Assembly (NCBI GenBank): GCA_949358305.1
Contig: OX442314.1
Span: 61,575,369 to 61,639,368, forward strand
DNA length: 64,000 nucleotides
DNA from: Strigamia acuminata
Lineage: Eukaryota > Arthropoda > Chilopoda > Geophilomorpha > Linotaeniidae
Direction: 5' to 3'
The notes below the pieces were generated by a model, which was given only the letters and a program-made list of their open reading frames with translations, had not been told where the DNA came from and made no database searches. Positions 45,736 to 57,100 of this stretch are shown one piece after another. Both the position numbers and the translations under genes were made by a program. The number at the start of each line of letters is the position of its first letter. Position 1 is the first letter of the stretch.

Positions 45736-46495
45736 GTTGGATTTTGTTAAGTTTTGTTCAGTTTCGTTAAATTTCTTTAAATTTTGTTAAATTTCTTTAA
45801 ATTTTGTTAAATTTCTTTAAATTTTGTTAAATTTCTTTAAATTTTGTTAAATTTCTTTAAATTTTGTTAAATTTCTTTAAATTTTGTTAAATTTCTTTAA
45901 ATTTTGTTAAATTTCTTTAAATTTTGTTAAATTTCTTTAAATTTTGTTAAATTTCTTTAAATTTTGTTAAATTTCTTTTAATTTTGTTAAATTTCTTTAA
46001 ATTTTGTTAAATTTCTTTAAATTTTGTTAAATTTCTTTAAATTTTGTTAAATTTCTTTAAATTTTGTTAAATTTCTTTAAATTTTGTTAAATTTCTTTAA
46101 ATTTTGTTAAATTTCTTTAAATTTTGTTAAATTTCTTTAAATTTTGTTAAATTTCTTTAAATTTTGTTAAATTTCTTTAAATTTTGTTAAATTTCTTTAA
46201 ATTTTGTTAAATTTCTTTAAATTTTGTTAAATTTCTTTAAATTTTGTTAAATTTCTTTAAATTTTGTTAAATTTCTTTAAATTTTGTTAAATTTCTTTAA
46301 ATTTTGTTAAATTTCTTTAAATTTTGTTAAATTTCTTTAAATTTTGTTAAATTTCTTTAAATTTTGTTAAATTTCTTTAAATTTTGTTAAATTTCTTTAA
46401 ATTTTGTTAAATTTCTTTAAATTTTGTTAAATTTCTTTAAATTTTGTTAAATTTCTTTAAATTTTGTTAAATTTCTTTAAATTTTGTTAAATTTC
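45736..46495. repeat. 20-bp minisatellite (attttgttaaatttctttaa)
   Basis: About 36 almost identical 20-bp units ending directly at LTR copy B. The very low divergence suggests recent expansion. Confidence 0.95.
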
Positions 46496-46709
46496 TGTTG
46501 TGTACACACTCACAACTAATCAACTAATTGATTGACTTTGTAATAATTGAGAATACACCTGATTGTTAATGAGAAATTATGTAATCTACTTTTGGTTGCT
46601 ATAGCAATTTGGCATAATAAACAGTCGACTAGCTGAAATCAAAGAGTGAAGTTTGTGTGAGTTTTGCTTGAATCTTCAAAATGAGAATAAGTGGACATTA
46701 GATTCAACA
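46496..46709 (+). repeat. LTR copy B (functional 5' LTR)
   Basis: TGTTG...CAACA ends, followed by c and then the primer-site position tggtatccacgatggg at 46711. I could not match that to a tRNA 3' end. GTATCC and GGATAC there can form a 6-bp stem. Confidence 0.9.
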
Positions 46710-46884
46710 CTGGTATCCACGATGGGATACAGTGGAATTACCATGTTTTTGATGTGATTGAACACAAATTAAGTGAGGTAAATGGCTTATTTTCCGTGGC
46801 GAATTTTGGACTGTTCCATTTAGGGCCCGACTCGCAGGGGCGAGCGGTTTTGGCGGCTAAGTTCAATCGTTACTAATTTTTGCG

Positions 46885-49800
46885 TTGAGTTTTAAAGAGG
46901 AACGTCGCAATGGCCCAAATGGTGTTAGGAGTTGTGCCTCCATTCACTGGACTTCATGGAAGGAAACATTCGAACACTTTGTAACCCTAAATGATATTGC
47001 AGACGACAAAAAGGTGCCGTTGCTGCTTACGGTGGTGGGGGTGCCCACCTACGAGAAGATGAAGAGGTTAGTTCAGCCAAAAATACTCGCCAAAACGCCA
47101 CTGGATGAGATTCTGAAAGCCATGGATGGCTATTATGAGTCTATCAATACTCCATATGCATCGAGACAGAAGTTAGGCGCCAAAAAGCGCCAAAAAGGAG
47201 AGAGTATTGAAAAATACATAGCAGATTTGCGAATCCTCGCTGAACAGTGCGATTTCACGACCAAGGAGGAGACAGACAGTGCAGTCATCGATCAGGTGGT
47301 CAGGGGCGCCCGGAACGCCCCACTGGTACGTGAAATACTGTTAGGCATGCCAATGTCGGTCACCAAGATGACAAAATTAGCCGTTTCGCACGAAATGGCC
47401 CATTTGGCCTCAGCTGAGAGCGATGAGGTGCTGCCTATCACGGAGAGCAATAAAAACAAGTCCGCAGCGTTAATGCAGATGGCAACAGGCAGAGGCAGAG
47501 GCGGTTTTCGAGGACGACCGGCATATGGACAGCAAGCGCCAGGGGCCACGGCTGGTGCGGCGGCGGGAACGTCGGGTTTTGGCGGCCAACAATGTGGGAA
47601 TGCACGACGACCATGGCGAGGAAGACAGGACGGCAGCAGAGGACGCGGAGCTTCCCCGGTGGGCCGAGATGGCCAACCGATTAAGTGTTTTAGGTGCGGT
47701 GGGCCCCATTTCGTGCGGAACTGCCCATTTGACCCTGTTTACGGGGCTCCAGCGGCCCCGGCGGGGGCAGCGGGAGCTCGCCCAGCACAGCCAGTTTGGA
47801 AGCGACGCCAACGTGAGACGGAAGTGGAGTGCGGGAGAACGGAATTCCCGCCTGAGGAAGAGCTGGGTTTCCTAGGTGCATACCCCAATGAGGAGTGGAA
47901 ACAACGGCGTGTGCCTGTGAATGAAGTGCACGAACAGGAAGAAGATTACACGTTGTATCAACTATCGGCCAGGAAGAGACGGTCACAACCACTCATTATT
48001 ACTGTGATAATTAATACTTTGCTTTTTAAGATGCTGTTGGACACTGGAAGTGAACTTTCCATTCTGAACCTGGGGGATTGCAACGAACTGCTGAAGAGAG
48101 GACTGTTGCAGCCAGACGATATAAGACCGTCGGCAATTCAATTATTTGCCTATCAACACCAACCGGTCAAGGTGTTAGGAGTGGTGACGGCGCAAGTTAG
48201 GCTGAGACAGGTTACCAAACAGGTGGATTTTGTTTTGGTTGGGAGTCAAGGACCCAGTTTAGTTGGGCGCGACTTTGTGCAATTATTTGGTTTGCACACT
48301 GTATTGCAAGCTGTGGATCGCCCGGAGTTGTCACGAGATATATTTGCGGTAAAAACAACCGTCGAGGGGTTGCCATCGACAAGTGCGCAGCCAAGCGCGC
48401 GCGATCATTGTCAGGGGTTGCAACAGCTTTTGCATAAATTTGAGACAGTGTTTGAGGAAAGATTAGGAACTTATACTGGTGAATCTATTGAACTTGTGTT
48501 GAGACAAGACGCCATCCCTAAATTTTACCGCCCACGCCCAGTGCCATTTCCGTTGAGGGCGGCGGTCGACAGGGAGATTGACCGCCTGGTGGAAGAGGGG
48601 GTGTTCCGGCCAATTGCGTACTCATCGTGGGGGACACCACTTGTGACGGTTAAAAAGAAGGATGGGGGGGTAAGGTTGTGTGGGGACTACCGCTCTACAG
48701 TCAACCCAAGTCTTCAGCCAGACCCCTACCCCCTGCCCCGAATTTCAGACTTACTTGCATCGATTGGCAGAGCACGAATTTTCACGACTTTGGATTTAAA
48801 ACAAGCATATCTGCAAGTGCCCCTCTCTGAGCGGTCGGCGATGATCGCCGCCGTAAATACGGTGAAGGGCCTGATGGCCGTGACACGCCTGCCGTTTGGC
48901 ACTATGCCATCGGCAGGCATTTTTCAGCGAACGATTGAGTTGGTTCTCCGAGGGGTTAAAAAAATATACATCTACTTAGATGATATTTTGATAGCAACTT
49001 GGAGTTTGGACGAACATTTGAATATTTTGGAGGAGATTTTCACGCGTTTGATGGAGAAAGGGTTGCGACTGGCGCGTGATAAGTGTGTTTTTTGCAAAAC
49101 AAGATTAGATTTTTTAGGATTTTCCATAGGGGAAGATGGCGTGCGTCCAATTGTGTCGCGGGTTGAGGCGATTGAGAAGATGTTACCCCCGAAAGATGTC
49201 AAACATTTACGTACTTTTTTGGGTATTGTGGCATTCTACGCAGCCTTTGTGAGGAATTTGGCAAACACCGCCGCCCCTCTTTACGAGCTGCTGTGTGTGG
49301 ATGCAGAGTGGTCGTGGTCGCCTAGGCGGCAGGTGGCTTTCCAGCAGATCAAGAGTGCATTGACGAGCGCCCCGGTCTTGACGTTCTACGATCTTGACCG
49401 CCCAATTGTGATTGCAACAGATGCATCACCTTACGGCGTAGGAGCCGTATTGGCTCATGTGGATGAGCAGGGACGCGAATTGCCAATAGCGTTTGCATCA
49501 AGATCATTGAGCCGAGCAGAGCTCAATTATGCTCATATAGACAAAGAGGGACTAGCGATTGTTTTCTCAGTGAAAAAATTTCACATTTATTTGCTTGGGA
49601 GAAGTTTCGTGATCTACACGGATCACAAGCCGCTCTTGGGTATCTTGGGGACTGACCGGCCGATTCCAGTAGTGGTCAGCCCCAGGATGCTCAGGTGGGC
49701 GCTTGTGTTAGCGGCATACGATTATCGGCTATGTTATCGTCGAGGTCAAGATAACCAAAATGCCGATACTTTAAGCCGTTTTCCAGTTGGAGTGCCTGTG

Positions 49801-50757
49801 GAGGAGTCGGATGACTATCCAGTGTTTCTGGTGGAACTTGAGCAGGAAGATTTGTTATTAGCTAGGGATGTGGCTAAAGCCACAGCATTAGATCGGGACT
49901 TGCAATTAGTGATAAGGGCAGTTAAAACTGGAAAACGGGAGGAATTGGACAAGGCAGCCAATTTAAGACTTTTTGACCAGAAATTCGACGAATTGAGTCT
50001 CGTCGCAGGGATTCTGTTGTGGGGCCAAAAAGTGGTTATTCCAGAGAGTTTGCGGCCAAAAATGCTGCGACTACTTCACGAGGGCCACCCAGGGATAGTG
50101 GCGATGAAAAAGCGAGCCAGGGCAGTGGTTTGGTGGCCAAGCATCTCAGTGGAGGTGGAGCGTTTTGCGCAAAGCTGTGTTATCTGCGCCCAAAATAGGA
50201 CATTGCCACCCCACCACCCGCCTATTGCATGGCCCAAAGCGGAGGCACCTTGGGTGCGGGTGCATTTGGACTACGCGGGGCCTATTTTGGGGCAAATGGT
50301 CCTGATTTTGGCGGACGCCTTTTCCGGGTGGATCGAGGCCCACCCGGTTAAAACGGCAACGTCTGCAGCAACAATTAAAGTGCTACGTCGAATATTTAGT
50401 GCGTTTGGGATCCCGCACTTAGTGGTTAGTGACAACGGCTCCCAGTTCGCCTCGGCGGAGTTCGCCGAGTTCATGAACAAAAATGGCATTGATCATATAT
50501 TTGCCCCCCCATATCACCCACAATCCAACGGGCTAGTGGAAAGAGCAGTGAGATGGGTAAAGGAGAAGTTAGTGAAAATAGTGAGTGGGTCATTGGAGCT
50601 CAGATTGTGGCGATTATCGCTTTTTCAACATGCGAATTTTTGGGGCCGAAATAGCTTAATGCCAGCAATGGCATTTTTAGGAAGGCAAGTGTTCACCCAT
50701 ATAGACTTGGTTAGACCAAGATTTAGTGCAAGTTTGGAAGGGGAAAATGGTGCCTAA
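46885..50757 (+). CDS. Gag-Pol polyprotein of the three-LTR Gypsy element
   Basis: 1290 residues to a TAA at 50755-50757. The natural start is more likely ATG 46910 (MAQMVLGVVPPFTG), with a small frameshift near 46950 before WKETFEHFVTLND. Gag runs to about residue 200. A Gly/Arg-rich stretch and a single shortened knuckle CFRCGGPHFVRNC follow near residue 268. Protease is MLLDTGSELSIL. RT has GGVRLCGDYRSTVNPSL, FTTLDLKQAYLQVPL and catalytic YLDDILIAT. RNase H has IVIATDASPYGVGAVLA and YTDHKPLLG. Integrase has HEGHPGIVAMKKRARAVVWW, CVICAQN, HLDYAGPI, VVSDNGSQF and PQSNGLVERAVRW, so all catalytic residues are present. The frame continues past the stop into the integrase C-terminus. Confidence 0.92.
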   Translation: MSFKEERRNGPNGVRSCASIHWTSWKETFEHFVTLNDIADDKKVPLLLTVVGVPTYEKMKRLVQPKILAKTPLDEILKAMDGYYESINTPYASRQKLGAKKRQKGESIEKYIADLRILAEQCDFTTKEETDSAVIDQVVRGARNAPLVREILLGMPMSVTKMTKLAVSHEMAHLASAESDEVLPITESNKNKSAALMQMATGRGRGGFRGRPAYGQQAPGATAGAAAGTSGFGGQQCGNARRPWRGRQDGSRGRGASPVGRDGQPIKCFRCGGPHFVRNCPFDPVYGAPAAPAGAAGARPAQPVWKRRQRETEVECGRTEFPPEEELGFLGAYPNEEWKQRRVPVNEVHEQEEDYTLYQLSARKRRSQPLIITVIINTLLFKMLLDTGSELSILNLGDCNELLKRGLLQPDDIRPSAIQLFAYQHQPVKVLGVVTAQVRLRQVTKQVDFVLVGSQGPSLVGRDFVQLFGLHTVLQAVDRPELSRDIFAVKTTVEGLPSTSAQPSARDHCQGLQQLLHKFETVFEERLGTYTGESIELVLRQDAIPKFYRPRPVPFPLRAAVDREIDRLVEEGVFRPIAYSSWGTPLVTVKKKDGGVRLCGDYRSTVNPSLQPDPYPLPRISDLLASIGRARIFTTLDLKQAYLQVPLSERSAMIAAVNTVKGLMAVTRLPFGTMPSAGIFQRTIELVLRGVKKIYIYLDDILIATWSLDEHLNILEEIFTRLMEKGLRLARDKCVFCKTRLDFLGFSIGEDGVRPIVSRVEAIEKMLPPKDVKHLRTFLGIVAFYAAFVRNLANTAAPLYELLCVDAEWSWSPRRQVAFQQIKSALTSAPVLTFYDLDRPIVIATDASPYGVGAVLAHVDEQGRELPIAFASRSLSRAELNYAHIDKEGLAIVFSVKKFHIYLLGRSFVIYTDHKPLLGILGTDRPIPVVVSPRMLRWALVLAAYDYRLCYRRGQDNQNADTLSRFPVGVPVEESDDYPVFLVELEQEDLLLARDVAKATALDRDLQLVIRAVKTGKREELDKAANLRLFDQKFDELSLVAGILLWGQKVVIPESLRPKMLRLLHEGHPGIVAMKKRARAVVWWPSISVEVERFAQSCVICAQNRTLPPHHPPIAWPKAEAPWVRVHLDYAGPILGQMVLILADAFSGWIEAHPVKTATSAATIKVLRRIFSAFGIPHLVVSDNGSQFASAEFAEFMNKNGIDHIFAPPYHPQSNGLVERAVRWVKEKLVKIVSGSLELRLWRLSLFQHANFWGRNSLMPAMAFLGRQVFTHIDLVRPRFSASLEGENGA

Positions 50758-51669
50758 GTCAGTTTCCAGATAGGTGAACAAGTGTGGTGGAGAGTGTTGC
50801 CAGTGGCGAAGCCACCATGGAGAGCTGGAGTGGTTGCACAGCGGCGAGGGAGAGTTATTTACGCTGTAACAGACTTAGAAACAGCCAAACTGATTGTCCG
50901 CCACGTGAACCACCTGCGACGCAGAGTGGAGGATCAACCACCCAGCAAGGAGAAGGGACGTTTGCAGGTGGCTGCAGAATTGCAACCCAATAAAGAGCAA
51001 CAGCAGCCAGCTGTTATGTGGAAGGGAGTGGCAGCGCCAGGTAACAAAATTCAAGTGAACTTACCTATAATTCCAGTTCCGCCCGAGAGAGTCGTGCCAA
51101 TTATCCCGGCGCCGGAAGGCCAGCAGTTGTTAGAAGAAATACCAGCGCCGCAGCAAGGAGTGGTTGCGCCGCCAGAAGTACAGGAACCAGCACCGGGACC
51201 ATCAACGGGATTGGTGCCGACTCCGACGTTGGTAGACAGGGCGAGGAGGGAATCTGAACTGAGAATGTCCATAGGAGGGACGCCACCGTTCATTCGAGCA
51301 GCGTTACAGGGGAACATGCCACGCCTTCCAGTTTTGGGGGAACACCCGCTGACTCCAGAGATACCAGCGAGGAGAACAAGGAATGCAGTGCCGGTCTATA
51401 AAGAGGACTCATCGGGGGAGGAGAGCGAGGACGATGAGACCGACTTTATCCCGGCGCGTCAAGAAATTCCAGCTCACGTCAGAAAGGCGAAGAAAGGTCT
51501 ACGAGTGGCCGATATGGTCGCGCTGGTGCCGACAGGGGATCCGGAGGAGAGCAACCAGGCGACACCGGAATTGGAAGAAGAGTTGCAAAAGGATAGGCGT
51601 GTAGCACCTCAGCGGGTGGAGCCAACACCGGCACCAGCAAACAAGATCACATTACGGAAAAAGAAATAA
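50758..51669 (+). CDS. Integrase C-terminal tail, after a nonsense or double-frameshift site
   Basis: Same frame as the upstream polyprotein. It resumes with VSFQIGEQVWWRVLPVAKP, the GPY/F-like integrase tail, then about 230 residues of Pro/Glu-rich sequence with acidic SSGEESEDDETDF and a basic end (NKITLRKKK). The region just before the TAA reads better one base shifted, so a pair of small indels rather than a point change may have created the stop. Confidence 0.8.
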   Translation, partial: VSFQIGEQVWWRVLPVAKPPWRAGVVAQRRGRVIYAVTDLETAKLIVRHVNHLRRRVEDQPPSKEKGRLQVAAELQPNKEQQQPAVMWKGVAAPGNKIQVNLPIIPVPPERVVPIIPAPEGQQLLEEIPAPQQGVVAPPEVQEPAPGPSTGLVPTPTLVDRARRESELRMSIGGTPPFIRAALQGNMPRLPVLGEHPLTPEIPARRTRNAVPVYKEDSSGEESEDDETDFIPARQEIPAHVRKAKKGLRVADMVALVPTGDPEESNQATPELEEELQKDRRVAPQRVEPTPAPANKITLRKKK

Positions 51670-51750
51670 GCAAGACAAGTCGTTTTATTAAGTTGATCGT
51701 TTTATTTAAAAATAGTAAAATTGTAAATTGCATTACAAAGTGGGGAGGAG

Positions 51751-51964
51751 TGTTGTGTACACACTCACAACTAATCAACTAATTGATTGACTTTGTAATA
51801 ATTGAGAATACACCTGATTGTTAATGAGAAATTATGTAATCTACTTTTGGTTGCTATAGCAATTTGGCATAATAAACAGTCGACTAACTGAAATCAAAGA
51901 GTGAAGTTTGTGTGTGTTTTGCTTGGATCTACAAAATGAGAATAAGTGGACATTAGATTCAACA
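51751..51964 (+). repeat. LTR copy C (3' LTR)
   Basis: Abuts the polypurine tract and ends agattcaaca. It is followed by aaaattcaac of the satellite. Confidence 0.92.
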
Positions 51965-53933
51965 AAAATTCAACACAATTCAACAAAATTCAACAAAATA
52001 CAACAAAAGTCAACAACATTCAACAAAATTCAACAAAATTCAACAAAATTTAACAACATTCAACAAAATTCAACAAAATTCAACAAAGTTTAATGAAGCC
52101 CGTCATAGTTGAGTTGAAGCCGGTCATAGTTTAGTCAAAGCCCGTCATAATTGAGTGGAACAAATTTCCACAAATTTTAACAAATTTCAACAAAATCAAC
52201 AAAATTCAACAAAATTTAACAAAATTCAACAAAAGTCAACAAAAGTCAACAAAGTTCAATGAAGCCCGTCATAGTTGAGTTGAAGCTGGTCATAGTTTAG
52301 TCAAAGCCCGTCATAGTTGAGTGGAACAAATTTCTACAAATTTTAACAAATTTCAACAAAATCAACAAAATTCAACAAAATCCAACAAAGTTCAATGAAG
52401 CCTGTCATAGTTGAGTCAAAGCCTGTCATAGTTGAGTGGAACAAATTTCCACAAATTTCAACAAATTTCAACAAAATCAACAAAATTCAACAAAATTTAA
52501 CAAAATTCAACAAAAGTCAACAAAACTCAACAAAATTCAACAAAGTTTAATGAAGCCCGTCATAGTTGAGTTGAAGCCGGTCATAGTTGAGTCAAAGCCC
52601 GTCATAGTTGAGTGGAACAAATTTCCACAAATTTCAACAAATTTCAACAAAATCAACAAAATTCAACAAAATTTAACAAAATTCAACAAAAGTCAACAAA
52701 AGTCAACAAAGTTCAATGAAGCCCGTCATAGTTGAGTTGAAGCCGGTCATAGTTGAGTCAAAGCCCGTCATAGTTGAGTGGAACAAATTTCCACAAATTT
52801 CCACAAATTTCAACAAATTTCAACAAAATCAACAAAATTCAACAAAATTTAACAAAATTCAACAAAAGTCAACAAAAGTCAACAAAGTTCAATGAAGCCC
52901 GTCATAGTTGAGTTGAAGTCGGTCATAGTTTAGTCAAAGCCCGTCATAGTTGAGTGGAACAAATTTCCACAAATTTTAACAAATTTCAACAAAATCAACA
53001 AAATTCAACAAAATCCAACAAAGTTCAATGAAAGCTGTCATAGTTGAGTCAAAGCCCGTCATAGTTGAGTGGAACAAATTTCCACAAATTTCAACAAATT
53101 TCAACAAAATCAACAAAATTCAACAAATTTCAACAAAATCAACAAAATTCAACAAAATTTAACAAAATTCAACAAAAGTCAACAAAACTCAACAAATTTC
53201 AACAAAATCAACAAAATTCAACAAAATCCAACAAAGTTCAATGAAGCCTGTCATAGTTGAGTCAAAGCCCGTCATAGTTGAGTGGAACAAATTTCCACAA
53301 ATTTCAACAAATTTCATCAAAATCAACAAAATTCAACAAAATTTAACAAAATTCAACAAAATTCAACAAAATTCAACAAAGTTCAATGAAGCCCGTCATA
53401 GTTGAGTTGAAGCCGGTCATAGTTTAGTCAAAGCCCGTCATAGTTGAGTGGAACAAATTTCCACAAATTTCAACAAATTTCAACAAAATCAACAAAATTC
53501 AACAAAATTTAACAAAATTCAACAAAAGTCAACAAAAGTCAACAAAGTTCAATGAAGCCCGTCATAGTTGAGTTGAAGTCGGTCATAGTTTAGTCAAAGC
53601 CCGTCATAGTTGAGTGGAACAAATTTCCACAAATTTTAACAAATTTCAACAAAATCAACAAAATTCAACAAAATCCAACAAAGTTCAATGAAGCCTGTCA
53701 TAGTTGAGTCAAAGCCCGTCATAGTTGAGTGGAACAAATTTCAACAAATTTCAACAAATTTCAACAAAATCAACAAAATTCAACAAAATTTAACAAAATT
53801 CAACAAAAGTCAACAAAACTCAACAAATTTCAACAAAGTCAACAAAATTCAACAAAATCTAACAAAGTTCAATGAAGCCTGTCATAGTTTAGTCAAAGCC
53901 CGTCATAGTTGAGTGGAACAAATTTCCACAAAT
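51965..53933. repeat. Satellite field, third segment
   Basis: Same mixture of 10-bp and 21-bp units, organised as blocks of about 130-210 bp, each with cccgtcatagttgagttgaag, a ggaacaaatttccacaaat linker and a caacaaaatt run. It ends at the copia insertion. Confidence 0.95.
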
Positions 53934-54158
53934 TGTTGTTATGTTGCTAAGAGAACGAATGTGATGTGCACGGAACGACTTGGAGAGAACTGATTTTATT
54001 CAAATAAACATGTGGGTTATATACACAAAATACATGGAAACGTCACATGGACGTTTCCGGTCAGTTTTGACCAATGGGATCAACATCCAACACACCCACT
54101 CAACACGGATGTATCGTGGACGTTTTGTAGCGATGCGGGAATGTTTGATATTCCAACA
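53934..54158 (-). repeat. 3' LTR of the young copia element
   Basis: TGTTGTTATGTTGC ... ATATTCCAACA on the plus strand, giving TGTTG...CAACA ends. On the coding strand it follows a purine-rich gtgaaagtttgagtgggtg tract. Confidence 0.92.
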
Positions 54159-54182
54159 CACCCACTCAAACTTTCACGCTCT

Positions 54183-57100
54183 TTATTCAATCCGAACAAG
54201 TCCCAGCATTAAAAGGAACTTCTCGTGTTTAGGTGCAAATAAACCCTTAGTTAACACGTCCGCTGGCATCTCACCTGTTTGTAAATATTCGACTCGAATG
54301 TGTCCATTTTCTTGGACTTCACGGATGAAATGGTAGCGGATGTCGATGTGTTTGGTTCGAGAGTGGTTTATTGGATTTGCTGCTAATCGTTTTGCTCCTT
54401 GATTGTCATTATAAATAATTACAACTGGTGGTACTGATTTTTTGCTGATTTCTTCAATGAATCTTTTTAGGCAAATAGCTTCTCGTGAGCAGTCCGATAT
54501 TGACATATACTCGGCCTCAGTGCTCGATAAGGCGATTGTTTTTTGTTTTTGAGCAGTCCAGCTAACTGCGCAGCCCGCCAATTTGAACACAAATCCAGTG
54601 TGTGAGTGGCGACTATTTAAATCACCTGCCCAGTCGGCATCGGCGTATGCGACGAGATCTTCTCCGGTTTTCTTGAACATTAATCCTAAGTTGATCGTCT
54701 CGTGGAGGTATCGTAGAACTCGTTTTCCTGCGACAATGTGCTGTGAATCAAAGTCATTGTTATACTGACTCAATGCGCTCACGGCATATGCGAGGTCGGG
54801 ACGAGTCATTACGGCCAAATACATTAGGGACCCGACCAAACTTTGATAAGGAAATTTTCGTGTTTCCGGTTTTTGATCTTCGAGTTTAACACCTGATCGC
54901 CTCAATTTAGCGTTTGCGTCCAGTGGGGTTGCGATCGGTGTACACTGGTCCATATTAAAACGTTTTAACACGTCGAACGCGTATTTTCTTTGGCACATCG
55001 TGATCGTATTTTCTGTGAGATTCTGAGCAAATTCGATTCCGAGGCAGTAACCAATGGCACCCAAATCTTTCATTTCGAATTCGCCTTTCAACGATTTTTT
55101 CAGGTTTTTGAACGATTTTTCATTGTTGAATGCGATAATTAAATCGTCGACGTAGATTCCGATGATCGTGTATTCGGTCCTGGTTTGTTTGATGTATACG
55201 CATGGGTCGAAATTCGATGGTTTAAAACCAAACTTACGCAATTTTTGGTCGAGCTTGATGTACCATTGTCTCCCGGACTGTTTTAAACCGTAAATCGATT
55301 TTAAGAGTCGCAACATTTTGTCGTTCTTCGTTCCGGTGACTTCATCAAATGATTCGGGTTTTTCCATATAAATTTCCTCCTCGAGTTCGCCGTTAAGGTA
55401 TGCGGTGACTGCATCCAACTGTTCTACAGTCAGATTTTTCTCGACGGCGATTGCCATAATCATGCGAATAGAATTGGCACGAGCAACTGGTGCGAACGTT
55501 TCATTGTAGTCGACTCCAAAGCGTTGCGTGAAGCCCTTCACTACAAGTCGCGCCTTCCGTCTTTCGATGATTCCGTCCGCTCTGTATTTAGTTCGTAGGA
55601 CCCATCGGCTGCCAATCGTTTTTTGTTTCTTGGGCCGTTCCACTTCTTCCCACGCACCGTTTTTAATCAATGCGTCGTATTCCGATTTTAATGCGGCTCT
55701 CCATTCGTTCGCGTGGTCGCTCTCGAGAGCCTCTCTAGCGGTCACTGGATCATCGCACTCAACGAAGTTCGCAAAGATTACGTCCTCGTCTTCACTCTGA
55801 TCTGGAACGATAGGAACAGTTTGGTAAACTTTCCTGGGTCGCCCTCTCTTTCCGGTCTTGACGAGTAATGGACGTCCGGGCCCCCTTTTTCGCTGGGGTG
55901 AGTCGGGAACGACATCTGCGGCTTCCGGTATGATTTCGGGGATTTCGTTCTCGGACTCGGTTTCACTTGAAACTTCGGTTTCAGTTGTTTCGATGATTTG
56001 GTTCGTTTGAATTTCCAAAAAATCGTATTCGTTTTCGTCTTCATCTTCGTCTCGGAACTCGGGTTCGATTCTTGCGTCTTCGCTTACGAACTTAACGTCC
56101 CGTCCTTTGAAAAACCTGCGTTTTTTAACGTCGTAGAGTCGGTATGCTTTTGAATCTTCGTCGTATCCGGTGAAGATGCACTCGAATGATTTTGCGTCAA
56201 ACTTTCCAAGATTTGAGCCTTTATCGAGGCAAAAGGCCTTCGATCCGAACTTTTGAAAGTAACTGATATCCGGTTTTTTTCCTTTCCAAATCGAATATGG
56301 AATTTCACCATCTAGTGACTTCGAAGGACAGCGATTGCGAATATGATTTGCGGTGAATATCGACTCGGCCCAAAATGATTTCGGTAAATGTGAATTTAAA
56401 ATCTGGCATCGTGCCATTTCGACCAGCGTCCGGTTACGTCTCTCGGCGACGCCATTTTGTTCTGGCGTGTATTCGACCGTTAATTGACGTTTAATACCAT
56501 TGTCGAACAGGAAATCGTCGAAATTTCTATTTACGTATTCCCTTCCGTTATCGCTGCGAAAGGCTTTAATTCGTTGTCCAGTTTGATTTTCTGCATACCA
56601 TTTGAACTCTTTAAAAGCGTCCAAAACTTTGGATTTTTTCGAGAGAAAAAATATGGCGCCCCATTTCGATTTATCGTCGATGAATGATACGAAATATCTG
56701 GAACCGCCGGGAGATTGAACACGCATCGGGCCGCAAACATCGGAGTGGACCAAATCTAGTAAGTTTTCACTTTTCGATTTGCTCTTTTTCGGGAACGATT
56801 TTTGGGTTAGCTTCCCTTTAATACAAGTTTCACATGGTTCGAGCTTGTCAGATTTCTTGATCGTTATCCCGCTTACGAGCTGATTGTTGACGAGTTTTTT
56901 CAAGTCGGATTCGTTTAAATGGCCAAGTTTTTCGTGCCATTGTTGAATTTTCGTTCGAGAATCGATTGCGTATACGTTTTCTCCGGATTTTTTAGATTCA
57001 GCGATGAAATATAGATTTCTACGCTTTTTTCCAACAGCTACAACTTGCTGGCTTTTCACGTGGATAATTTTCGCGCAATTTTTGCTAAAATTCACGTCGA

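Larger units (their letters stand above)
44555..51964 (+). mobile_element. Ty3/Gypsy element with three LTR copies and internal minisatellites
   Basis: LTR copies lie at 44555-44731 (A, truncated), 46496-46709 (B, 214 bp) and 51751-51964 (C, 214 bp). B and C differ at four positions. The duplication AAAAT flanks A on the left (44550-44554) and C on the right (51965-51969), and removing A-to-C restores the satellite; no duplication pairs B with C. The 1.76 kb between A and B is minisatellite. The coding interior 46885-51669 and a polypurine tract aaagtggggaggag (51737-51750) lie between B and C. I infer one insertion whose 5' LTR region was later expanded or duplicated. Confidence 0.85.

Noticed and set aside
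46885-46950. Met at 46885 as the true Gag start of the three-LTR element
   Set aside because: The first 25 residues look non-coding, while ATG 46910 gives a typical Gag start followed by a small frameshift.
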